Positions 18,131 to 30,830 of a DNA stretch of 64,000 nt are shown here, one piece after another. The stretch's first letter is position 1, and the number at the start of each line of letters is the position of its first letter. The notes below the pieces were generated by a model. It searched no databases and was not told the DNA's origin. It saw only the letters and a list, made by a program, of their open reading frames with translations. Both the position numbers and the translations under genes were made by a program. Origin of the DNA: Anniella stebbinsi (Eukaryota; Chordata; Lepidosauria; Squamata; Anniellidae); contig JARDYH010000003.1 in NCBI GenBank assembly GCA_029215795.1, positions 99,914,609-99,978,608 on the forward strand. The letters are read 5' to 3'.

Positions 18131-21100
18131 GTAAAATGGGTAAATTGTACAGGAACCATGCAGATCAGCAGCAAATGACCTATATTGAACTAGTTACAAG
18201 CATTTACTCTAGTGTCAGGGATTTCACTTGTTTCTGACACCTTTGTGTATTTTTACCGAACACTCGCTACTCAGGCTTGTGTTCTAGCCTTAAACTCCCA
18301 AAGTGTAAATTAGGTAAATTGTACAGGAACCGTGCAGATCAGCAGCAAATGACTTATTTTGAACTAGTTATAAGCATTTACTCTAGTTTCAGGGAGTTCA
18401 CTTGTTTCTGACACCTTTGTGTATTTTTACTGAACACTCGCTAGGCAGGCGCGTGTTCTGGCCTTAAAATTCCAAAATGGTAAAATGGGTAAATTGTACA
18501 GGAACCATGCAGATCAGCAGCAAATGACCTATATTGAACTAGTTACAAGCATTTACTCTAGTGTCAGGGAGTTCACTTGTTTCTGACACCTTTGTGTATT
18601 TTTACTGAACACTCGCTACTCAGGCTTGTGTTCTAGCCTTAAACTCCCAAAGTGGTAAATTGGGTAAATTGTACAGGAACCGTGCAGATGAGCAGCAAAT
18701 GACTTATTTTGAACGAGTTACAAGCATTTACTCTAGTTTCAGGGAGTTCACTTCTTTCTGACACCTTTGTGTATTTTTAATGAACACTCGCTACTCAGGC
18801 TTGTGTTCTAGCCTTAAACTCCCAAAGTGGTAAATTGGGTAAATTGTACAGGAACCGTGCAGATCAGCAGCAAATGACTTATTTTGAACTAGTTATAAGC
18901 ATTTACTCTAGTTTCAGGGAGTTCACTTGTTTCTCACACCTTTGTGTATTTTTACTGAACACTCGCTTGATAGGAGCGTGTTCTAGCGTTAAAATTCCAA
19001 AATGGTAAAATGGGTAAATTGTACAGGAACCGTGCAGATCAGCAGCAAATGACCTATTTTGAACGAGTTACAAGCATTTACTCTAGTTTCAGGGAGTTCA
19101 CTTGTTTCTGACACCTTTGCGTATTTTTACTGAACACTCGCTAGGCAGGCGCGTGTTCTGGCCTTAAAATTCCAAAATGGTAAAATGCGTAAATTGTACA
19201 GGAACCGTGCAGATCAGCAGCAAATGACTTATCTTGAACTAGTTATAAGCATTTACTCTAGTTTCAGGGAGTTCACTTGTTTCTGACACCTTTGTGTATT
19301 TTTACTGAACACTCGCTACTCAGGCTTGTGTTCTAGCCTTAAACTCCCAAAGTGGTAAATTGGGTAAATTGTACAGGAACCGTGCAGATTAGCAGCAAAT
19401 GACCTATATTGAACTAGTTACAAGCATTTACTCTAGTGTCAGGGAGTTCACTTGTTTCTGACACCTTTGTGTATTTTTACTGAACACTCGCTAGGCAGGC
19501 GCGTGTTCTGGCCTTAAAATTCCAAAATGGTAAAATGGGTAAATTGTACAGGAACCATGCAGATCAGCAGCAAATGACCTATATTGAACTAGTTACAAGC
19601 ATTTACTCTAGTGTCAGGGATTTCACTTGTTTCTGACACCTTTGTGTATTTTTACTGAACACTCGCTACTCAGGCTTGTGTTCTAGCCTTAAACTCCCAA
19701 AGTGTAAATTAGGTAAATTGTACAGGAACCGTGCAGATCAGCAGCAAATGACTTATTTTGAACGAGTTACAAGCATTTACTCTAGTTTCAGGGAGTTCAC
19801 TTGTTTCTGACACCTTTGTGTATTTTTACTGAACACTCGCTAGATAGGAGCGTGTTCTAGCGTTAAAATTCCAAAATGTAAAATGGGTAAATTGTACAGG
19901 AACCATGCAGATCAGCAGCAAATGACCTATATTGAACTAGTTACAAGCATTTACTCTAGTGTCAGGGATTTCACTTGTTTCTGACACCTTTGTGTATTTT
20001 TACTGAACACTCGCTACTCAGGCTTGTGTTCTAGCCTTAAACTCCCAAAGTGTAAATTAGGTAAATTGTACAGGAACCGTGCAGATCAGCAGCAAATGAC
20101 TTATTTTGAACTAGTTATAAGCATTTGCTCTAGTTTCAGGGAGTTCACTTGTTTCTGACACCTTTGTGTATTTTTACTGAACACTCGCTAGGCAGGCGCG
20201 TGTTCTGGCCTTAAAATTCCAAAATGGTAAAATGGGTAAATTGTACAGGAACCATGCAGATCAGCAGCAAATGACCTATATTGAACTAGTTACAAGCATT
20301 TACTCTAGTGTCAGGGAGTTCACTTGTTTCTGACACCTTTGTGTATTTTTACTGAACACTCGCTACTCAGGCTTGTGTTCTAGCCTTAAACTCCCAAAGT
20401 GTAAATTAGGTAAATTGTACAGGAACCGTACAGATCAGCAGCAAATGACTTATTTTGAACTAGTTATAAGCATTTACTCTAGTTTCAGGGAGTTCACTTA
20501 TTTCTGACACCTTTGTGTATTTTTACTGAACACTCGCTAGGCAGGCGCGTCTTCTGGCCTTAAAATTCCAAAATGGTAAATTGGGTAAATTGTACAGGAA
20601 CCGTGCAGATCAGCAGCAAATGACTTATTTTGAACTAGTTATAAGCATTGACTCTAGTTTCATGGAGTTCACTTGTTTCTGACACCTTTGTGTATTTTTA
20701 CTGAACACTCGCTACTCAGGCTTGTGTTCTAGCCTTAAACTCCCAACGTGGTAAATTGGGTAAATTGTACAGGAACCGTGCAGATCAGCAGCAAATGACT
20801 TATCTTGAACTAGTTATAAGCATTTACTCAAGTTTCAGGGAGTTCACTTTTTTCTGACACCTTTGTGTATTTTTACTGAACACTCGCTACTCAGGCTTGT
20901 GTTCTAGCCTTAAACTCCCACAGTGGTAAATGGGGTAAATTGTACAGGAACCGTGCAGATGAGCAGCAAATGACTTATTTTGAACGAGTTACAAGCATTT
21001 ACTCTAGTTTCAGGGAGTTCACTTGTTTCTCACACCTTTGTGTATTTTTACTGAACACTCGCTACTCAGGCTTGTGTTCTAGCCTTAAACTCCCAAAGTG

Positions 21101-24100
21101 TAAATTAGGTAAATTGTACAGGAACCGTACAGATCAGCAGCAAATGACTTATTTTGAACTAGTTATAAGCATTTACTCTGGTTTCAGGGAGTTCACTTAT
21201 TTCGGACACCTTTGTGTACTTTTACTGAACACTCGCTACTCAGGCTTGTGTTCTAGCCTTAAACTCCCAAAGTGTAAATTAGGTAAATTGTACAGGAACC
21301 GTACAGATCAGCAGCAAATGACTTATTTTGAACTAGTTATAAGCATTTACTCTAGTTTCAGGGAGTTCACTTATTTCTGACACCTTTGTGTATTTTTACT
21401 GAACACTCGCTAGGCAGGCGCGTGTTCTGGCCTTAAAATTCCAAAATGGTAAAATGGGTAAATTGTACAGGAACCGTGCAGATCAGCAGCAAATGACCTA
21501 TATTGAACTAGTTACAAGCATTTACTCTAGTGTCAGGGATTTCACTTGTTTCTGACACCTTTGTGTATTTTTACTGAACACTCGCTAGGCAGGCGCGTGT
21601 TCTGGCCTTAAAATTCCAAAATGGTAAAATGGGTAAATTGCACAGGAACCGTGCAGATCAGCAGCAAATGACCTATATTGAACTAGTTACAAGCATTTAC
21701 TCTAGTGTCAGGGATTTCACTTGTTTCTGACACCTTTGTGTATTTTTACTGAACACTCGCTACTCAGGCTTGTGTTCTAGCCTTAAACTCCCAAAGTGTA
21801 AATTAGGTAAATTGTACAGGAACCGTGCAGATCAGCAGCAAATGACTTATTTTGAACTAGTTATAAGCATTTACTCTAGTTTCAGGGAGTTCACTTGTTT
21901 CTGACACCTTTGTGTATTTTTACTGAACACTCGCTAGGCAGGCGCGTGTTCTGGCCTTAAAATTCCAAAATGGTAAAATGGGTAAATTGTACAGGAACCA
22001 TGCAGATCAGCATCAAATGACCTATATTGAACTAGTTACAAGCATTTACTCTAGTGTCAGGGAGTTCACTTGTTTCTGACACCTTTGTGTATTTTTACTG
22101 AACACTCGCTACTCAGGCTTGTGTTCTAGCCTTAAACTCCCAAAGTGGTAAATTGGGTAAATTGTACAGGAACCGTGCAGATCAGCAGCAAATGACTTAT
22201 TTTGAACGAGTTACAAGCATTTACTCTAGTTTCAGGGAGTTCACTTCTTTCTGACACCTTTGTGTATTTTTAATGAACACTCGCTACTCAGGCTTGTGTT
22301 CTAGCCTTAAACTCCCAAAGTGTAAATTAGGTAAATTGTACAGGAACCGTGCAGATCAGCAGCAAATGACTCATTTTGAACTAGTTATAAGCATTTACTC
22401 TAGTTTCAGGGAGTTCACTTATTTCTGACACCTTTGTGTATTTTTACTGAACACTCGCTAGGCAGGCGCGTGTTCTGGCCTTAAAATTCCAAAATGGTAA
22501 AATGGGTAAATTGTACAGGAACCGTGCAGATCAGCAGCAAATGACCTATATTGAACTAGTTACAAGCATTTACTCTAGTGTCAGGGATTTCACTTGTTTC
22601 TGACACCTTTGTGTATTTTTACTGAACACTCGCTACTCAGGCTTGTGTTCTAGCCTTAAACTCCCAAAGTGTAAATTAGGTAAATTGTACAGGAACCGTG
22701 CAGATCAGCAGCAAATGACTTATTTTGAACTAGTTATAAGCATTTACTCTAGTTTCAGGGAGTTCACTTGTTTCTGACACCTTTGTGTATTTTTACTGAA
22801 CACTCGCTAGGCAGGCGCGTGTTCTGGCCTTAAAATTCCAAAATGGTAAAATGGGTAAATTGTACAGGAAACGTGCAGATCAGCAGCAAATGACCTATAT
22901 TGAACTAGTTACAAGCATTTACTCTAGTGTCAGGGATTTCACTTGTTTCTGACACCTTTGTGTATTTTTACTGAACACTCGCTACTCAGGCTTGTGTTCT
23001 AGCCTTAAACTCCCAAAGTGTAAATTAGGTAAATTGTACAGGAACCGTGCAGATCAGCAGCAAATGACTTATTTTGAACGAGTTACAAGCATTTACTCTA
23101 GTTTCAGGGAGTTCACTTGTTTCTGACACCTTTGTGTATTTTTACTGAACACTCGCTAGATAGGAGCGTGTTCTAGCGTTAAAATTCCAAAATGTAAAAT
23201 GGGTAAATTGTACAGGAACCATGCAGATCAGCAGCAAATGACCTATATTGAACTAGTTACAAGCATTTACTCTAGTGTCAGGGATTTCACTTGTTTCTGA
23301 CACCTTTGTGTATTTTTACTGAACACTCGCTACTCAGGCTTGTGTTCTAGCCTTAAACTCCCAAAGTGTAAATTAGGTAAATTGTACAGGAACCGTGCAG
23401 ATCAGCAGCAAATGACTTATTTTGAACTAGTTATAAGCATTTACTCTAGTTTCAGGGAGTTCACTTGTTTCTGACACCTTTGTGTATTTTTACTGAACAC
23501 TCGCTAGGCAGGCGCGTGTTCTGGCCTTAAAATTCCAAAATGGTAAAATGGGTAAATTGTACAGGAACCATGCAGATCAGCAGCAAATGACCTATATTGA
23601 ACTAGTTACAAGCATTTACTCTAGTGTCAGGGAGTTCACTTGTTTCTGACACCTTTGTGTATTTTTACTGAACACTCGCTACTCAGGCTTGTGTTCTAGC
23701 CTTAAACTCCCAAAGTGGTAAATTGGGTAAATTGTACAGGAACCGTGCAGATGAGCAGCAAATGACTTATTTTGAACGAGTTACAAGCATTTACTCTAGT
23801 TTCAGGGAGTTCACTTCTTTCTGACACCTTTGTGTATTTTTAATGAACACTCGCTACTCAGGCTTGTGTTCTAGCCTTAAACTCCCAAAGTGGTAAATTG
23901 GGTAAATTGTACAGGAACCGTGCAGATCAGCAGCAAATGACTTATTTTGAACTAGTTATAAGCATTTACTCTAGTTTCAGGGAGTTCACTTGTTTCTCAC
24001 ACCTTTGTGTATTTTTACTGAACACTCGCTTGATAGGAGCGTGTTCTAGCGTTAAAATTCCAAAATGGTAAAATGGGTAAATTGTACAGGAACCGTGCAG

Positions 24101-27100
24101 ATCAGCAGCAAATGACCTATTTTGAACGAGTTACAAGCATTTACTCTAGTTTCAGGGAGTTCACTTGTTTCTGACACCTTTGCGTATTTTTACTGAACAC
24201 TCGCTAGGCAGGCGCGTGTTCTGGCCTTAAAATTCCAAAATGGTAAAATGCGTAAATTGTACAGGAACCGTGCAGATCAGCAGCAAATGACTTATCTTGA
24301 ACTAGTTATAAGCATTTACTCTAGTTTCAGGGAGTTCACTTGTTTCTGACACCTTTGTGTATTTTTACTGAACACTCGCTACTCAGGCTTGTGTTCTAGC
24401 CTTAAACTCCCAAAGTGGTAAATTGGGTAAATTGTACAGGAACCGTGCAGATTAGCAGCAAATGACCTATATTGAACTAGTTACAAGCATTTACTCTAGT
24501 GTCAGGGAGTTCACTTGTTTCTGACACCTTTGTGTATTTTTACTGAACACTCGCTAGGCAGGCGCGTGTTCTGGCCTTAAAATTCCAAAATGGTAAAATG
24601 GGTAAATTGTACAGGAACCATGCAGATCAGCAGCAAATGACCTATATTGAACTAGTTACAAGCATTTACTCTAGTGTCAGGGATTTCACTTGTTTCTGAC
24701 ACCTTTGTGTATTTTTACTGAACACTCGCTACTCAGGCTTGTGTTCTAGCCTTAAACTCCCAAAGTGTAAATTAGGTAAATTGTACAGGAACCGTGCAGA
24801 TCAGCAGCAAATGACTTATTTTGAACGAGTTACAAGCATTTACTCTAGTTTCAGGGAGTTCACTTGTTTCTGACACCTTTGTGTATTTTTACTGAACACT
24901 CGCTAGATAGGAGCGTGTTCTAGCGTTAAAATTCCAAAATGTAAAATGGGTAAATTGTACAGGAACCATGCAGATCAGCAGCAAATGACCTATATTGAAC
25001 TAGTTACAAGCATTTACTCTAGTGTCAGGGATTTCACTTGTTTCTGACACCTTTGTGTATTTTTACTGAACACTCGCTACTCAGGCTTGTGTTCTAGCCT
25101 TAAACTCCCAAAGTGTAAATTAGGTAAATTGTACAGGAACCGTGCAGATCAGCAGCAAATGACTTATTTTGAACTAGTTATAAGCATTTGCTCTAGTTTC
25201 AGGGAGTTCACTTGTTTCTGACACCTTTGTGTATTTTTACTGAACACTCGCTAGGCAGGCGCGTGTTCTGGCCTTAAAATTCCAAAATGGTAAAATGGGT
25301 AAATTGTACAGGAACCATGCAGATCAGCAGCAAATGACCTATATTGAACTAGTTACAAGCATTTACTCTAGTGTCAGGGAGTTCACTTGTTTCTGACACC
25401 TTTGTGTATTTTTACTGAACACTCGCTACTCAGGCTTGTGTTCTAGCCTTAAACTCCCAAAGTGTAAATTAGGTAAATTGTACAGGAACCGTACAGATCA
25501 GCAGCAAATGACTTATTTTGAACTAGTTATAAGCATTTACTCTAGTTTCAGGGAGTTCACTTATTTCTGACACCTTTGTGTATTTTTACTGAACACTCGC
25601 TAGGCAGGCGCGTCTTCTGGCCTTAAAATTCCAAAATGGTAAATTGGGTAAATTGTACAGGAACCGTGCAGATCAGCAGCAAATGACTTATTTTGAACTA
25701 GTTATAAGCATTGACTCTAGTTTCATGGAGTTCACTTGTTTCTGACACCTTTGTGTATTTTTACTGAACACTCGCTACTCAGGCTTGTGTTCTAGCCTTA
25801 AACTCCCAACGTGGTAAATTGGGTAAATTGTACAGGAACCGTGCAGATCAGCAGCAAATGACTTATCTTGAACTAGTTATAAGCATTTACTCAAGTTTCA
25901 GGGAGTTCACTTTTTTCTGACACCTTTGTGTATTTTTACTGAACACTCGCTACTCAGGCTTGTGTTCTAGCCTTAAACTCCCACAGTGGTAAATGGGGTA
26001 AATTGTACAGGAACCGTGCAGATGAGCAGCAAATGACTTATTTTGAACGAGTTACAAGCATTTACTCTAGTTTCAGGGAGTTCACTTGTTTCTCACACCT
26101 TTGTGTATTTTTACTGAACACTCGCTACTCAGGCTTGTGTTCTAGCCTTAAACTCCCAAAGTGTAAATTAGGTAAATTGTACAGGAACCGTACAGATCAG
26201 CAGCAAATGACTTATTTTGAACTAGTTATAAGCATTTACTCTGGTTTCAGGGAGTTCACTTATTTCGGACACCTTTGTGTACTTTTACTGAACACTCGCT
26301 ACTCAGGCTTGTGTTCTAGCCTTAAACTCCCAAAGTGTAAATTAGGTAAATTGTACAGGAACCGTACAGATCAGCAGCAAATGACTTATTTTGAACTAGT
26401 TATAAGCATTTACTCTAGTTTCAGGGAGTTCACTTATTTCTGACACCTTTGTGTATTTTTACTGAACACTCGCTAGGCAGGCGCGTGTTCTGGCCTTAAA
26501 ATTCCAAAATGGTAAAATGGGTAAATTGTACAGGAACCGTGCAGATCAGCAGCAAATGACCTATATTGAACTAGTTACAAGCATTTACTCTAGTGTCAGG
26601 GATTTCACTTGTTTCTGACACCTTTGTGTATTTTTACTGAACACTCGCTAGGCAGGCGCGTGTTCTGGCCTTAAAATTCCAAAATGGTAAAATGGGTAAA
26701 TTGCACAGGAACCGTGCAGATCAGCAGCAAATGACCTATATTGAACTAGTTACAAGCATTTACTCTAGTGTCAGGGATTTCACTTGTTTCTGACACCTTT
26801 GTGTATTTTTACTGAACACTCGCTACTCAGGCTTGTGTTCTAGCCTTAAACTCCCAAAGTGTAAATTAGGTAAATTGTACAGGAACCGTGCAGATCAGCA
26901 GCAAATGACTTATTTTGAACTAGTTATAAGCATTTACTCTAGTTTCAGGGAGTTCACTTGTTTCTGACACCTTTGTGTATTTTTACTGAACACTCGCTAG
27001 GCAGGCGCGTGTTCTGGCCTTAAAATTCCAAAATGGTAAAATGGGTAAATTGTACAGGAACCATGCAGATCAGCATCAAATGACCTATATTGAACTAGTT

Positions 27101-28440
27101 ACAAGCATTTACTCTAGTGTCAGGGAGTTCACTTGTTTCTGACACCTTTGTGTATTTTTACTGAACACTCGCTACTCAGGCTTGTGTTCTAGCCTTAAAC
27201 TCCCAAAGTGGTAAATTGGGTAAATTGTACAGGAACCGTGCAGATCAGCAGCAAATGACTTATTTTGAACGAGTTACAAGCATTTACTCTAGTTTCAGGG
27301 AGTTCACTTCTTTCTGACACCTTTGTGTATTTTTAATGAACACTCGCTACTCAGGCTTGTGTTCTAGCCTTAAACTCCCAAAGTGTAAATTAGGTAAATT
27401 GTACAGGAACCGTGCAGATCAGCAGCAAATGACTCATTTTGAACTAGTTATAAGCATTTACTCTAGTTTCAGGGAGTTCACTTATTTCTGACACCTTTGT
27501 GTATTTTTACTGAACACTCGCTAGGCAGGCGCGTGTTCTGGCCTTAAAATTCCAAAATGGTAAAATGGGTAAATTGTACAGGAACCGTGCAGATCAGCAG
27601 CAAATGACCTATATTGAACTAGTTACAAGCATTTACTCTAGTGTCAGGGATTTCACTTGTTTCTGACACCTTTGTGTATTTTTACTGAACACTCGCTACT
27701 CAGGCTTGTGTTCTAGCCTTAAACTCCCAAAGTGTAAATTAGGTAAATTGTACAGGAACCGTGCAGATCAGCAGCAAATGACTTATTTTGAACTAGTTAT
27801 AAGCATTTACTCTAGTTTCAGGGAGTTCACTTGTTTCTGACACCTTTGTGTATTTTTACTGAACACTCGCTAGGCAGGCGCGTGTTCTGGCCTTAAAATT
27901 CCAAAATGGTAAAATGGGTAAATTGTACAGGAACCGTGCAGATCAGCAGCAAATGACCTATATTGAACTAGTTACAAGCATTTACTCTAGTGTCAGGGAT
28001 TTCACTTGTTTCTGACACCTTTGTGTATTTTTACTGAACACTCGCTACTCAGGCTTGTGTTCTAGCCTTAAACTCCCAAAGTGTAAATTAGGTAAATTGT
28101 ACAGGAACCGTGCAGATCAGCAGCAAATGACTTATTTTGAACGAGTTACAAGCATTTACTCTAGTTTCAGGGAGTTCACTTGTTTCTGACACCTTTGTGT
28201 ATTTTTACTGAACACTCGCTAGATAGGAGCGTGTTCTAGCGTTAAAATTCCAAAATGTAAAATGGGTAAATTGTACAGGAACCATGCAGATCAGCAGCAA
28301 ATGACCTATATTGAACTAGTTACAAGCATTTACTCTAGTGTCAGGGATTTCACTTGTTTCTGACACCTTTGTGTATTTTTACTGAACACTCGCTACTCAG
28401 GCTTGTGTTCTAGCCTTAAACTCCCAAAGTGTAAATTAGG
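18130..28440 (-). repeat. family B higher-order block, period 5063 bp (~29 monomers), about two copies
   Basis: Private variants recur at an offset of exactly 5063: TAATGAACAC at 18778 and 23841, TAAAATGCGT at 19181 and 24244, and a long open stretch at 20940 and 26003. Correspondence starts near 18130 (types disagree to the left) and fails near 28440 (GTGCAG versus GTACAG). The copies are not letter-identical: 22871 is A where 27934 is C. Confidence 0.88.
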
Positions 28441-30830
28441 TAAATTGTACAGGAACCGTACAGATCAGCAGCAAATGACTTATTTTGAACTAGTTATAAG
28501 CATTTACTCTAGTTTCAGGGAGTTCACTTATTTCTGACACCTTTGTGTATTTTTACTGAACACTCGCTAGGCAGGCGCGTCTTCTGGCCTTAAAATTCCA
28601 AAATGGTAAATTGGGTAAATTGTACAGGAACCGTGCAGATCAGCAGCAAATGACTTATTTTGAACTAGTTATAAGCATTGACTCTAGTTTCATGGAGTTC
28701 ACTTGTTTCTGACACCTTTGTGTATTTTTACTGAACACTCGCTACTCAGGCTTGTGTTCTAGCCTTAAACTCCCAACGTGGTAAATTGGGTAAATTGTAC
28801 AGGAACCGTGCAGATCAGCAGCAAATGACTTATCTTGAACTAGTTATAAGCATTTACTCAAGTTTCAGGGAGTTCACTTGTTTCTGACACCTTTGTGTAT
28901 TTTTACTGAACACTCGCTAGGCAGGCGCGTCTTCTGGCCTTAAAATTCCAAAATGGTAAATTGGGTAAATTGTACAGGAACCGTGCAGATCAGCAGCAAA
29001 TGACTTATTTTGAACTAGTTATAAGCATTGACTCTAGTTTCATGGAGTTCACTTGTTTCTGACACCTTTGTGTATTTTTACTGAACACTCGCTACTCAGG
29101 CTTGTGTTCTAGCCTTAAACTCCCAACGTGGTAAATTGGGTAAATTGTACAGGAACCGTGCAGATCAGCAGCAAATGACTTATCTTGAACTAGTTATAAG
29201 CATTTACTCAAGTTTCAGGGAGTTCACTTGTTTCTGACACCTTTGTGTATTTTTACTGAACACTCGCTACTCAGGCTTGTGTTCTAGCCTTAAACTCCCA
29301 CAGTGGTAAATGGGGTAAATTGTACAGGAACCGTGCAGATGAGCAGCAAATGACTTATTTTGAACGAGTTACAAGCATTTACTCTAGTTTCAGGGAGTTC
29401 ACTTGTTTCTCACACCTTTGTGTATTTTTACTGAACACTCGCTACTCAGGCTTGTGTTCTAGCCTTAAACTCCCAAAGTGTAAATTAGGTAAATTGTACA
29501 GGAACCGTACACATCAGCAGCAAATGACTTATTTTGAACTAGTTATAAGCATTTACTCTAGTTTCAGGGAGTTCACTTATTTCTGACACCTTTGTGTATT
29601 TTTACTGAACACTCGCTAGGCAGGCGCGTGTTCTGGCCTTAAAATTCCAAAATGGTAAAATGGGTAAATTGTACAGGAACCGTGCAGATCAGCAGCAAAT
29701 GACCTATATTGAACTAGTTACAAGCATTTACTCTAGTATCAGGGATTTCACTTGTTTCTGACACCTTTGTGTATTTTTACTGAACACTCGCTAGGCAGGC
29801 GCGTGTTCTGGCCTTTAAAATTCCAAAATGGTAAAATGGGTAAATTGTACAGGAACCATGCAGATCAGCAGCAAATGACCTATATTGAACTAGTTACAAG
29901 CATTTACTCTAGTGTCAGGGATTTCACTTGTTTCTGACACCTTTGTGTATTTTTACTGAACACTCGCTACTCAGGCTTGTGTTCTAGCCTTAAACTCCCA
30001 AAGTGTAAATTAGGTAAATTGTACAGGAACCGTGCAGATCAGCAGCAAATGACTTATTATGAACTAGTTATAAGCATTTACTCTAGTTTCAGGGAGTTCA
30101 CTTGTTTCTGACACCTTTGTGTATTTTTACTGAACACTCGCTAGGCAGGCGCGTGTTCTGGCCTTAAAATTCCAAAATGGAAAAATGGGTAAATTGTACA
30201 GGAACCATGCAGATCAGCAGCAAATGACCTATATTGAACTAGTTACAAGCATTTACTCTAGTGTCAGGGAGTTCACTTGTTTCTGACACCTTTGTGTATT
30301 TTTACTGAACACTCGCTACTCAGGCTTGTGTTCTAGCCTTAAACTCCCAAAGTGTAAATTAGGTAAATTGTACAGGAACCGTGCAGATCAGCAGCAAATG
30401 ACTTATTATGAACTAGTTATAAGCATTTACTCTAGTTTCAGGGAGTTCACTTGTTTCTGACACCTTTGTGTATTTTTACTGAACACTCGCTAGGCAGGCG
30501 CGTGTTCTGGCCTTAAAATTCCAAAATGGTAAAATGGGTAAATTGTACAGGAACCATGCAGATCAGCAGCAAATGACCTATATTGAACTAGTTACAAGCA
30601 TTTACTCTAGTGTCAGGGAGTTCACTTGTTTCTGACACCTTTGTGTATTTTTACTGAACACTCGCTACTCAGGCTTGTGTTCTAGCCTTAAACTCCCAAA
30701 GTGTAAATTAGGTAAATTGTACAGGAACCGTACAGATCAGCAGCAAATGACTTATTTTGAACTAGTTATAAGCATTTACTCTAGTTTCAGGGAGTTCACT
30801 TGTTTCTGACACCTTTTTGTATTTTTACTG
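28441..30830 (-). repeat. family B transitional block with a two-monomer duplication
   Basis: The variant GCGCGTCTTCTGG near 28577 is repeated 350 bp later near 28927, together with the following ATTGACTCTAG and CCAACGTGG variants, a clean two-monomer tandem copy. TTATTATGAAC variants near 30055 and 30405 show another ~350-bp step. Confidence 0.75.

Noticed and set aside
20940..21380. 146-residue frame, identical at 26003, and many 61- or 88-residue frames in family B
   Set aside because: They arise where 174-bp (58-codon) or 176-bp monomer variants avoid stops. They start at TTG, TGT-context or other non-ATG codons and simply reflect the satellite period and its duplications.
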